NCBI GenBank assembly: GCA_052173415.1
Contig: JBQMYQ010000046.1
Coordinates: forward strand, 1-11,536
From: Wolinella sp052173415
Lineage (GTDB): Bacteria; Campylobacterota; Campylobacteria; Campylobacterales; Helicobacteraceae
Reading direction: 5' to 3'
DNA: 11,536 nt
Below, piece by piece: positions 1-6,545 of the stretch (the first letter of the stretch is position 1; every line of letters begins with the position of its first letter). A model generated the notes under the pieces. The model was not told where the DNA came from, did not search any database, and was given only the letters and a program-made list of their open reading frames with translations. The position numbers were made by a program, and so were the translations under genes.

Positions 1-2
1 AA

Positions 3-239
3 AAGAGCCTTGGCGAAATCGAAGCGAACACCAACGTGCTCGTGCAAAGTATCAACGAAATGGGGGAATCCATCAAAGAGCAAGCCACAGGAATCGGGCA
101 GATTAATGAGGCGATTTCTCAGCTTGATAGTGTTACGCAACAAAATGCTAGCGTGGCGGAGAAGACTGATGGGATCGCCAGTGAGGTCTCTAGGGTCGCA
201 GGTGAGATTGTGGAAGAGGTGAAGAGGAAGAGGTTTTAA
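3..239 (+). CDS. Methyl-accepting chemotaxis protein, C-terminal fragment
   Basis: This is the last 78 codons of a gene that begins before the window. The visible protein is a heptad-patterned helix ending in the stretch ISQLDSVTQQNASVAEKT, which is the usual end of the MCP signalling domain; the tract I-x-Q-I-N-x-A-I followed by LDxVTQQNA is diagnostic. By family knowledge this helical hairpin binds CheA and CheW at the cell pole and passes ligand signals to the flagellar motor. The sensor domain and membrane segments lie outside the window, so the ligand cannot be inferred. There is no NWETF-like tail for CheR/CheB tethering; the protein ends in a basic stretch, KRKRF. The gene converges on the cvfB-like gene with 45 nt between them, in which I see no convincing terminator hairpin. 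Confidence 0.93.
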   Translation, partial: KSLGEIEANTNVLVQSINEMGESIKEQATGIGQINEAISQLDSVTQQNASVAEKTDGIASEVSRVAGEIVEEVKRKRF

Positions 240-284
240 GGAATGAATTCCCCAAAAAGCATTTAAATAGTGAAAGGATCGGAG

Positions 285-1151
285 CTAATCTCTTAAGGCA
301 ATGCCGCAAAGGGCAGGATTCTTGTCATTTTGCGCTTCTTTGGGGGTTGTGAGCTTCACCTTGCCTTCTTTGATTGCCCGTGTGAGCGCGCGTTTGAAGC
401 CTTTTTTACTCAATCCCGTGCGTTCCATAATCTCCTTTGGCGTAGATTCGTAGTGCAACATAAGCGATCCGCCTGCCTCCTTTAGCACCCGCAACAGTGT
501 CGCGACCTCGCTTGCAAGTCCGCCCGATTCCTGACTTTTTCGTAGCCTTAAATCAATTTTACCATCGCTTCGGATTGCCTTTACGTAGGCTTTGTAGCGA
601 TTCCCGAGTGCCAGCTTTGCAAAAACTTCATTATTAAAAAGCATGCCAAAATAGCGACCATTCACGACACAACCATAGCCAAGAGAGGAGTGTTCAAAGG
701 GCAAAACCTCCACTTCAGTGTGCGCCTTAAGCGATGAGGGGGCGCGCACGAGCCGATCTTTAATCCCCAGTCGTGCAATAAGCCGCCCCTCCTTATCAAG
801 GTCGATCCACACCACGACCAAATCCCCCACACAAAAACGCGCAGGCTCTTTGCAGGGCATGAATAGATCCTTTGGGATTCCCATATCAAGATAGCACCCC
901 TGAATAGCGACACTCACAACCCTGAGTGCTACGATTTCGCCGAGCTTCGCAAGGGGCTTAAGTGTCGTGGCAATGAGCCGATCCTCGCTGTCTGTGTAGA
1001 GAAATACCTCGAGCTTCTCGCCGATTTGAAGCTCTGCGGGCACATATCGTCGCGGAAGCAATACCTCTTCTTTGCCCGCCTCATCGCAAAGATAGACGCC
1101 AAAATCGACAAATTTCGCCACTTTCAGTTGCGCATAACAGCCGCATTTCAT
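285..1151 (-). CDS. CvfB-family S1 RNA-binding protein
   Basis: A 288-residue protein with the CvfB/YitL layout: three S1-like beta-barrel segments (about residues 5-63, 68-128 and 141-203) and a C-terminal winged helix (about 225-268) with the typical run TPKEIMERTGLSKKGFKRAL. The first barrel has the family opening with VDFGVYL. In Gram-positive bacteria CvfB binds RNA and affects virulence gene expression; the role in this lineage is not established, so RNA binding in the cytoplasm is all I infer. I chose the ATG at 1151 because the first S1 strand begins there and AAAAGG lies 9 nt upstream. The frame stays open 44 codons further to a GTG at 1283, but that extension has no S1 character and no good ribosome site. 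The gene is downstream of and co-directional with the GGDEF-EAL gene, 172 nt apart, so co-transcription is possible. Confidence 0.88.
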   Translation of the reverse strand: MKCGCYAQLKVAKFVDFGVYLCDEAGKEEVLLPRRYVPAELQIGEKLEVFLYTDSEDRLIATTLKPLAKLGEIVALRVVSVAIQGCYLDMGIPKDLFMPCKEPARFCVGDLVVVWIDLDKEGRLIARLGIKDRLVRAPSSLKAHTEVEVLPFEHSSLGYGCVVNGRYFGMLFNNEVFAKLALGNRYKAYVKAIRSDGKIDLRLRKSQESGGLASEVATLLRVLKEAGGSLMLHYESTPKEIMERTGLSKKGFKRALTRAIKEGKVKLTTPKEAQNDKNPALCGIALRD

Positions 1152-1317
1152 ATCATTTTGCCTTTTAAAATCCTGCGCAAAACCTCGCTCGACGAGTGTC
1201 CCATTTCTACAGATCACTGCAAGTCCCGCAAGTGTGGCAAAATGAGGGTCGCTTTTTAGTCGTAGCGGATTCCCGATTAGCACCCTGAGTCATAGCAACA
1301 TTGAAATTCACGGGCGC

Positions 1318-1338
1318 GATTCCCTATTGATGGGAATC
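1318..1338. repeat. Inverted pair of the GGGAATC motif at the end of the GGDEF-EAL gene
   Basis: GATTCCC at 1318-1324 and GGGAATC at 1332-1338 form a perfect 7-bp stem with a 7-nt loop, straddling the stop codon of the GGDEF-EAL gene. In the leftward transcript this would fold as a small hairpin at the mRNA 3' end. No U-tract follows, so it is not a standard intrinsic terminator. Its arms are copies of the heptamer that recurs throughout the window. Confidence 0.6.
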
Positions 1339-3954
1339 TTCTTGCTCGGTAGATTCCTCTTTTTCTTTCGCGCTTTGAATGCTTGCTAAAAGCGTTCCAA
1401 GCTCCTCGGGCTCGTGGAGATGAAAGCCTTGCAAATAATCCACACCCAAGCCCACGACCGTATCCATGACCTCTTGTGAGTGGATAAATTCCGCGACGAC
1501 AAGGATTCCCAGCTCTTTAGCAAGGGAAACGATGGTCTTAACAGTAAGATAGGCATTTTTATCAAGATTAATATCCCGAATGAGCGAGCCATCAATCTTA
1601 ATAAAATCCGCTCCCACGCGCAAAATATAATCGAAATTTGAATAACCGCTACCAAAATCATCAAGCGATATTTTGCAACCTAAAAGCTTCGCCTCTTGGA
1701 TGAACCCCCTAATCTGATCATTAAATGCAATCTGCTCACTCTCCACAAGCTCGATAGTTACATACTGTCCCAAATTAAGGCGTTTGGTTGTTTCCAAAAC
1801 AAGCCCCGTGGTCTCGGAATCTTGAAGATCCTCAAAGGTCAAATTGATAGAAAATTCCACCTTTTTATCCGCGAAATGCTCAAAAACCCGCCCCATCATC
1901 ATGCGTGTAAGTTTAGAGTAAAGACGCGTATTTTTCGCCTGCTCAAGGAAGATAAAGGGCGAGGTAACCTTGCCCTTATTATCGACGATTCTCATTAAAG
2001 TCTCGATTTTAAACTGGCTCGGATCTTTGGCACTCACAATCTTTTGTCCATAAGCCTGCACGAAATCCGAGCGGATCGCCTCTTGGATCATGCGCGTAAT
2101 CTCGCGGGATTTATCGAGCTCATCGCGGATCTGGCTATTCCTATCAAAATCCACAAAGACGAGGTTGTTGGTCTTGGCATAGTTCATCGCCATGTCGCAT
2201 TTTTGGTAGAGTAGCTCCACGCCACACGCAGAAGAGAGACGAATCCGTATGATCATATCATTGTTCGCGATATGGAATGGATTCTCCTCGAGATTCTCAA
2301 GGAGACTTAGAGCAAAGCCCTCCGATTCCCCTGCTTCGTCAATAAGAATTGCAAATTCATCTCCGCCTAGACGATACAGCCCTGATCCGGGGGGAATTAA
2401 AATCTCCATTCGTCGAACAAACTCAATCAAAAGCTCATCGCCCGCTTGCTCACCAAACGTATCATTGACAGTGCGGAACTGATTAATATCAATAAAAAAT
2501 AGGCAACGCGCGTGATTTGAACCACCTTCGAGATCCTGTGCTAGGCGAGATTTATTTGGCAAGCCCGTGAGCAAATCCGTCGTCTGCGAGACAATCATCT
2601 GCATCTGCTCATAGAGCTCCGTAATATCCGTGCGGATTGAGAGATATTCCTCAATTTTCCCATCTTCGTCCAAAATCGGCGCAATTACGGCACGCACGTA
2701 ATAATCTTCGCCACTTTTTGTGCGACTCTTCACGACACCCGCCCAAATCTTGCCACTAGTGATTCGCTTCCACAACATGCTGAAAAATTCCCGTGTGTTA
2801 TCAGGATGGCGCACGATATTGTGATTTTTGCCTATAAGCTCCTCGCGACTGTAGCCACTAATCTCGCAAAATTGGTCATTCGCATATGTAATATTACCTT
2901 TCAAATCGCCCCTTGAGACGATGAAACCACGATCAATCGCCGCGCGAATCTGCTCAATCATGGCGTCTTTCCGCAGGGATTGCTGCACCACTTTGGCAAC
3001 ATCGCCAAATTCATCTTCTCTTAACAAAAGCTTCTTGAGCAAATCCCTGTCCCCGGAACGCAACAATTCTCTTAGCTTCCCAAAAGGGCGAAGTATGGAG
3101 ACGAAAATAAGCGAAATAAGCACCACTACGATGGCAATTCCACCGATACTCACTAGGAGCATTTGTAAAGAGAGCATATGATCAGTCATCTGTATGAAGC
3201 GATTATCAAGCTTAATCCCCAAAAACGCGACATCATTCCCGAAATAATCCTGCAGTGAATGGACAATCTCATAGGAATCTTTGGAGGAATCGGCTCCAAA
3301 GAGCGTGAGCCTCTGCCCGCTCAGACGCTCTAGCTTCTTCACATACTCACTATCCCAAACATTCGCCACGACCACATATCCGTAGACTCCTCTCAAGGCG
3401 TCGTAAGATTGCTCAAGCTTCAGCTCCCCGCACGAGGGGCCCGCACAACCCAAAAGCGGCGCAGAAAAAATCTCCACTAGCGTGCCATCGGAGAGGGGGG
3501 CAAAGTAGCTCGCATTCACAGGATTCTTAAGTGAGAGTGAGCCTTTTAGTATCGTCTTTAAAAGCTCCTCTTTTTTCAGATGTTCATCACGAGAATTGTA
3601 AAAAACAGGAAAAAGATTCTCGTCATAGAGGATCGCCGCGTCATATCCCACACCATCCATGCCCAAAAGTATGCGCTCCCACACCGCCTGCATCGCTTCA
3701 GGTCGCTCAAGCTCCACATCAAAATAGGCGGAATTCTGCAAATAACTTCTCAGATGCAAGGAGTGATCTTGGAGCAACTCTCCAAAACGCTTGTCAAGCT
3801 CCAAGCTCATCTGCGCTTGAATCTCGTGAATGCCCTTTTTATGGTGGTCATGCAAAAAGGTATAACCGACAATCGGCAGCGACACCCCAAAAGAGAGCGC
3901 AACAATCATATCCGTATATACACTTTTTAGGCGAAAACTAGACCAAAATCGCAT
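1324..3954 (-). CDS. Membrane-bound PAS-GGDEF-EAL cyclic-di-GMP turnover protein
   Basis: An 876-residue inner-membrane signalling protein. Residues below count from the upstream GTG at 3960, two codons before the chosen start. Domains in order: membrane helix about 18-37; periplasmic sensor about 38-265, somewhat CHASE4-like; second helix about 266-290; short HAMP-like linker to about 331; PAS about 345-447 with the Aer-type run NIVRHPD; GGDEF about 458-605; EAL about 620-860. The cyclase motif is intact (RLGGDEF, 530-536), but the inhibitory RxxD nine residues before GGDEF is absent (P and S instead). The phosphodiesterase keeps E653 (ETLMR), N706, E737, D767-D768 (DDFGSGYS), K788, E824 and Q844, so c-di-GMP hydrolysis is likely. 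The usual AEGVE loop reads AEFIH. I prefer the ATG at 3954 because GGAG sits 5 nt upstream; the GTG at 3960 lacks such a site. The input signal is unknown. Confidence 0.93.
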   Translation of the reverse strand: MRFWSSFRLKSVYTDMIVALSFGVSLPIVGYTFLHDHHKKGIHEIQAQMSLELDKRFGELLQDHSLHLRSYLQNSAYFDVELERPEAMQAVWERILLGMDGVGYDAAILYDENLFPVFYNSRDEHLKKEELLKTILKGSLSLKNPVNASYFAPLSDGTLVEIFSAPLLGCAGPSCGELKLEQSYDALRGVYGYVVVANVWDSEYVKKLERLSGQRLTLFGADSSKDSYEIVHSLQDYFGNDVAFLGIKLDNRFIQMTDHMLSLQMLLVSIGGIAIVVVLISLIFVSILRPFGKLRELLRSGDRDLLKKLLLREDEFGDVAKVVQQSLRKDAMIEQIRAAIDRGFIVSRGDLKGNITYANDQFCEISGYSREELIGKNHNIVRHPDNTREFFSMLWKRITSGKIWAGVVKSRTKSGEDYYVRAVIAPILDEDGKIEEYLSIRTDITELYEQMQMIVSQTTDLLTGLPNKSRLAQDLEGGSNHARCLFFIDINQFRTVNDTFGEQAGDELLIEFVRRMEILIPPGSGLYRLGGDEFAILIDEAGESEGFALSLLENLEENPFHIANNDMIIRIRLSSACGVELLYQKCDMAMNYAKTNNLVFVDFDRNSQIRDELDKSREITRMIQEAIRSDFVQAYGQKIVSAKDPSQFKIETLMRIVDNKGKVTSPFIFLEQAKNTRLYSKLTRMMMGRVFEHFADKKVEFSINLTFEDLQDSETTGLVLETTKRLNLGQYVTIELVESEQIAFNDQIRGFIQEAKLLGCKISLDDFGSGYSNFDYILRVGADFIKIDGSLIRDINLDKNAYLTVKTIVSLAKELGILVVAEFIHSQEVMDTVVGLGVDYLQGFHLHEPEELGTLLASIQSAKEKEESTEQEDSHQ

Positions 3955-4027
3955 ACCCACTCCACTTTATTAATTTCTATGACCGATTCTTCTTGCAACA
4001 GTTTACAGTAAAAATGCCGATTCCATC

Positions 4028-4061
4028 TGCTAAAAGCTCTCCAATCAGCGAGATTTTAGCA
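4028..4061. repeat. 34-nt imperfect palindrome in the divergent intergenic region
   Basis: TGCTAAAA (4028-4035) and TTTTAGCA (4054-4061) are perfect inverted repeats. Inside them TCTC and GAGA pair again after a two-base bulge, leaving an 8-nt loop. The right arm overlaps the proposed leftward -10. Read rightward, the stem is followed by TTTTT, which resembles a terminator, but no rightward gene precedes it. An operator or a 5'-UTR hairpin of the GGDEF-EAL gene is equally possible. Confidence 0.45.
4053..4061 (-). promoter_or_regulatory. Candidate extended -10 promoter for the GGDEF-EAL gene
   Basis: On the minus strand this reads TGCTAAAAT, matching the extended -10 pattern TGnTAnAAT typical of Campylobacterota sigma-70 promoters, which usually lack a defined -35. 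A/T-rich sequence lies upstream. Transcription would start near 4046 and give a leader of roughly 90 nt. This is inferred from pattern only. Confidence 0.4.
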
Positions 4062-4150
4062 TTTTTGTTCCACTTTTTTACCTTGCATGCAGAGATTAAG
4101 CACCCTTAAAGTGCAATATGCTACCCTAAATTAAAATCACCTTAACACTC

Positions 4151-4215
4151 CATCGCACCATCGCAAATCTTTCCATTTTTTGCGATACGGTATAGTGATT
4201 CCCGAAAAATGCGAT
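4151..4215. promoter_or_regulatory. Operator-like cluster of four ATCGCA/TGCGAT hexamers
   Basis: Direct copies CATCGCA at 4151-4157 and 4159-4165 are followed by inverted copies TGCGAT at 4181-4186 and 4210-4215. The second and third copies belong to a perfect 8-bp inverted repeat, ATCGCAAA (4160-4167) with TTTGCGAT (4179-4186). The cluster lies about 55-120 nt upstream of the likely transcription start of the TonB receptor gene and flanks a TATAGT (4191-4196) that could be a second -10. This is the sort of arrangement seen for a dimeric or multimeric regulator, but the regulator is unknown. Confidence 0.35.
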
Positions 4216-4269
4216 AGAATGCGCGGGCAAATTTTACATTTTCTTAAATCATTTTAGAGATAGAATATG

Positions 4270-4288
4270 TATAATGCAAATCGTTATT
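4270..4288 (+). promoter_or_regulatory. Fur box overlapping the -10 of the TonB receptor promoter
   Basis: The 19-mer TATAATGCAAATCGTTATT matches the classical Fur consensus GATAATGATAATCATTATC at 14 of 19 positions by direct alignment. Its first six bases are a perfect -10 hexamer, TATAAT (4270-4275), so a bound repressor would block RNA polymerase. Transcription would start near 4282, leaving a leader of about 30 nt with AGGAGG before the ATG at 4313. Iron repression of the receptor, and perhaps of the genes behind it, follows as an inference. Confidence 0.6.
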
Positions 4289-4312
4289 AAAACAATCAAC
4301 AAGGAGGGTTTT

Positions 4313-6439
4313 ATGAAAAAGAATTTTATTTACCTTAGCCTGTGCGTTTGCATGGCATTGCATGCGAGTGAGCAGCTGGAGACAATCACGATCACCAGTG
4401 CGACTAAAAGTGAAAAGAATGTCGATGGTGTCGTCTCTTCCGTGATTGTCCTCACAGAGAAAGATATACAAAAAAGCCACGCAGGACGACTACGAGAGCT
4501 TCTCAAAAACGCTCCTTCACTTACTTTACAAAACGGCGCATTCCCATCTGTTAGTGCAAAAAATAAGAGTGCCGTTTCCATTCGGGGAATCGGCGCAGCA
4601 GGCACACTATTCCTCATTGATGGCAAGCGTCTTGCGGGCGAGGTGAAGAATCCTTACGACTTGGATCGGATTCCCGTCTCGATGATTGAGCGAGTTGAGA
4701 TTATCAAAGGTCCAGCCAGCGCGCTCTATGGTGCAGATGCCATGGGGGGGGTCATTAACATTATTACAAAAAAGCCCACCAAAGAGCTTGAGGGCAGTAT
4801 CGGGCTTCAGGGAAGCTCAAACTATCAGGGTAAGGGTGCTGAGGGGATTTTTGATCTTGATTTGCGTGGTAGGAAAGAGGGGCTATCTTATAGTTTTGGC
4901 GGTAGTCTCCTTAAAGCTGCGCGTCATGACAAAGAGAAGTTCGCTGATGTCTATGTGCGTGCTGGAGGCTTAGGCGGAGCTCTCGAAAAGCCTGAGAATA
5001 GCGGGAATAATATAGTCAAAAATAGCGGTCTAAAAAACTACTACAACGCAAAGGAATCACAAAGCGAAGAAGCGAGGGTCTCCAATCTAAACGCTCGCTT
5101 GCAATATGAGGTCTCCGATTCCTTCACATTAGGCGGGGATCTGGGCTACCTCAAAGAGGAGCGCGAGGGACGCTATGTCGCAGCAGCTCACAAGGCAAGA
5201 TTTGGTTACGCTCCTATAGTTCACAATATCCCCGTGCGCTCCAAAGATGAGAATCAGCGGCTCAACGTGGGAATCGACACAAATATCACACTCATGCGAG
5301 ATCTCAAGCTCTATGCGCGGATCTATCAATCTCTCTACAAAAAGCGCAACAACACCACTGCGCTTGTGTGGAAAAGCCTCCAATTTCCAAACGAAGCGGC
5401 TTCAGGCGGGGGCGTGATGAATGCGAATGTCAAAATCACCTCCTATGAGAGCTATCTGCAGTATCTGCTGCTTAATACCCATCTGCTCACTCTGGGCGGA
5501 GAGTATCGAGATGAGAAGCGCGAAGCGACCGTCTTTAGACAAGATGGCGCATTTGATACGCGCACCGTGGGCTATAAAGCCCTCTATCTGCAAGAGGAGT
5601 GGGCAGCGAGCGATAATCTCAATATCCTTGTAGGCGCGCGCTATGATGATATTTCTAATGCAAAATCAAAAGTTACATTTAAGTTTGGTATCAATTACGC
5701 CCTGAATGAGCAGATAAATCTGCGCTCAAGCTTCTCTCAAGGCTACCGAAGTGCTGATATTCGCGAACTATATATGAATCGCCAAACACCCACGGGGAGA
5801 CAGTTTGGTGCAGAAGTAATCAACCCTCCATTCAAATGGAACATCTACAACCTAAAGCCAGAATCCATCAATGCTTATGAAGCGGGAATCAGCGGGCGAA
5901 CCGGGGGCTTTGGCTATGATGTGGCTCTCTTTTATAACGACCTTAAAGATAAAATCGAAATGGTCAAAAGAGGCACACTTGTAAACAGCTATTTTACTTT
6001 TGAAAACATCGCTGATGCCTACACAGCGGGAATCGAAGCGAATCTAAGCTATGCTTTGAGCGAGGATTTTCTGATGAAGCTAAGCTGGTCGGAGCTAAAG
6101 AGCGAAAACAAAGCGGACAAAAAGAAGCTCCTCCTCACACCCGATCGCGCAATCGTGCTAAAGAGCGAATATCAGACGATTCCCAATCTCTTCTTTAGCA
6201 TGAGTGTTCGCCACATCGGAGCGCAAGATTACATGCTATCGAGTATTAGAGATTCCAATAAACGCAAAAAGGCAAAAGCCAATACGTTTGTCGATCTGGG
6301 CGCGGATTATATGCTCTCTGCTCAAGGACGCTACAGGCTCTTTATGGGAATCGACAATATCCTGAATGAAAAAGTCGATGAACATCTCCTGTCAGATCGC
6401 GGCTGCGTAATCCACGCGGGACTTCGCTACTTTTTTTAA
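4313..6439 (+). CDS. TonB-dependent outer-membrane receptor
   Basis: A 708-residue receptor of the FepA/CirA-like type that would bring a scarce ligand across the outer membrane using TonB energy. I chose the ATG at 4313 because AGGAGGG lies just upstream and the protein then starts with a clean signal peptide (residues 1 to about 18, ending near LHA). A start at 4274 is in frame but lies inside the promoter. A TonB box-like stretch, ETITITSA, follows at 23-30. The plug runs to about 155 and holds SIRGIG, LFLIDGKRL, IERVEIIKGPASALYGADAMGGVINIIT. The rest is barrel, ending in the C-terminal phenylalanine (GLRYFF) recognised by the Bam machinery. The length is typical. The ligand cannot be read from the sequence; the Fur box suggests an iron- or metal-linked one. 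Codons 144-147 contain a run of eight G residues (4744-4751) that could slip. Confidence 0.95.
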   Translation: MKKNFIYLSLCVCMALHASEQLETITITSATKSEKNVDGVVSSVIVLTEKDIQKSHAGRLRELLKNAPSLTLQNGAFPSVSAKNKSAVSIRGIGAAGTLFLIDGKRLAGEVKNPYDLDRIPVSMIERVEIIKGPASALYGADAMGGVINIITKKPTKELEGSIGLQGSSNYQGKGAEGIFDLDLRGRKEGLSYSFGGSLLKAARHDKEKFADVYVRAGGLGGALEKPENSGNNIVKNSGLKNYYNAKESQSEEARVSNLNARLQYEVSDSFTLGGDLGYLKEEREGRYVAAAHKARFGYAPIVHNIPVRSKDENQRLNVGIDTNITLMRDLKLYARIYQSLYKKRNNTTALVWKSLQFPNEAASGGGVMNANVKITSYESYLQYLLLNTHLLTLGGEYRDEKREATVFRQDGAFDTRTVGYKALYLQEEWAASDNLNILVGARYDDISNAKSKVTFKFGINYALNEQINLRSSFSQGYRSADIRELYMNRQTPTGRQFGAEVINPPFKWNIYNLKPESINAYEAGISGRTGGFGYDVALFYNDLKDKIEMVKRGTLVNSYFTFENIADAYTAGIEANLSYALSEDFLMKLSWSELKSENKADKKKLLLTPDRAIVLKSEYQTIPNLFFSMSVRHIGAQDYMLSSIRDSNKRKKAKANTFVDLGADYMLSAQGRYRLFMGIDNILNEKVDEHLLSDRGCVIHAGLRYFF
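4744..4751 (+). repeat. G8 homopolymer tract inside the TonB receptor gene
   Basis: Eight consecutive G residues span the codons ATG GGG GGG GTC in the conserved AMGGVINI motif of the plug. Gly-Gly could be coded without a run. In Campylobacterota, G tracts of about this length and longer are known sites of slipped-strand phase variation. A gain or loss of one G would break the frame near residue 146 of 708. Confidence 0.8.
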
Positions 6440-6451
6440 TTTCACAAAACA

Positions 6452-6483
6452 CGAGTTTCGCCCCATCTCACGGGGCGAAATCG
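6452..6483 (+). terminator. Stem-loop between receptor and binding-protein genes
   Basis: TTTCGCCCC (6456-6464) pairs perfectly with GGGGCGAAA (6472-6480) around a 7-nt loop, and CGA/TCG outside it can add three pairs past one bulged G. It sits 12 nt after the receptor stop codon. No U-tract follows on the plus strand, so it is a poor intrinsic terminator. It may instead be a partial terminator or an mRNA-stabilising hairpin that sets different levels of receptor and transporter. Confidence 0.5.
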
Positions 6484-6545
6484 TAAGAAAGCAATTTTAA
6501 GATAGTTCAAAATACAGAGAAAATTAAAAACCCATGGGAGAAACA

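Noticed and set aside
1152..1323. tRNA or small RNA in the gap between the CvfB-like and GGDEF-EAL genes
   Set aside because: No T-loop, anticodon stem or terminator pattern was found; only a short CTCG/CGAG dyad and two motif copies.
3531..3941. Plus-strand open frames opposite the sensor domain of the GGDEF-EAL gene
   Set aside because: Antisense to a clear gene, of unlikely composition, with no domain signs or ribosome site; shadows.
4274..4312. Earlier in-frame ATG for the TonB receptor
   Set aside because: It overlaps the -10 and Fur box, has no ribosome site, and would place 13 extra residues before a normal signal peptide.
4244..4480. Minus-strand open frame over the TonB receptor start
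   Set aside because: It covers the promoter and signal-peptide region of a clear gene on the other strand, with no coding character.
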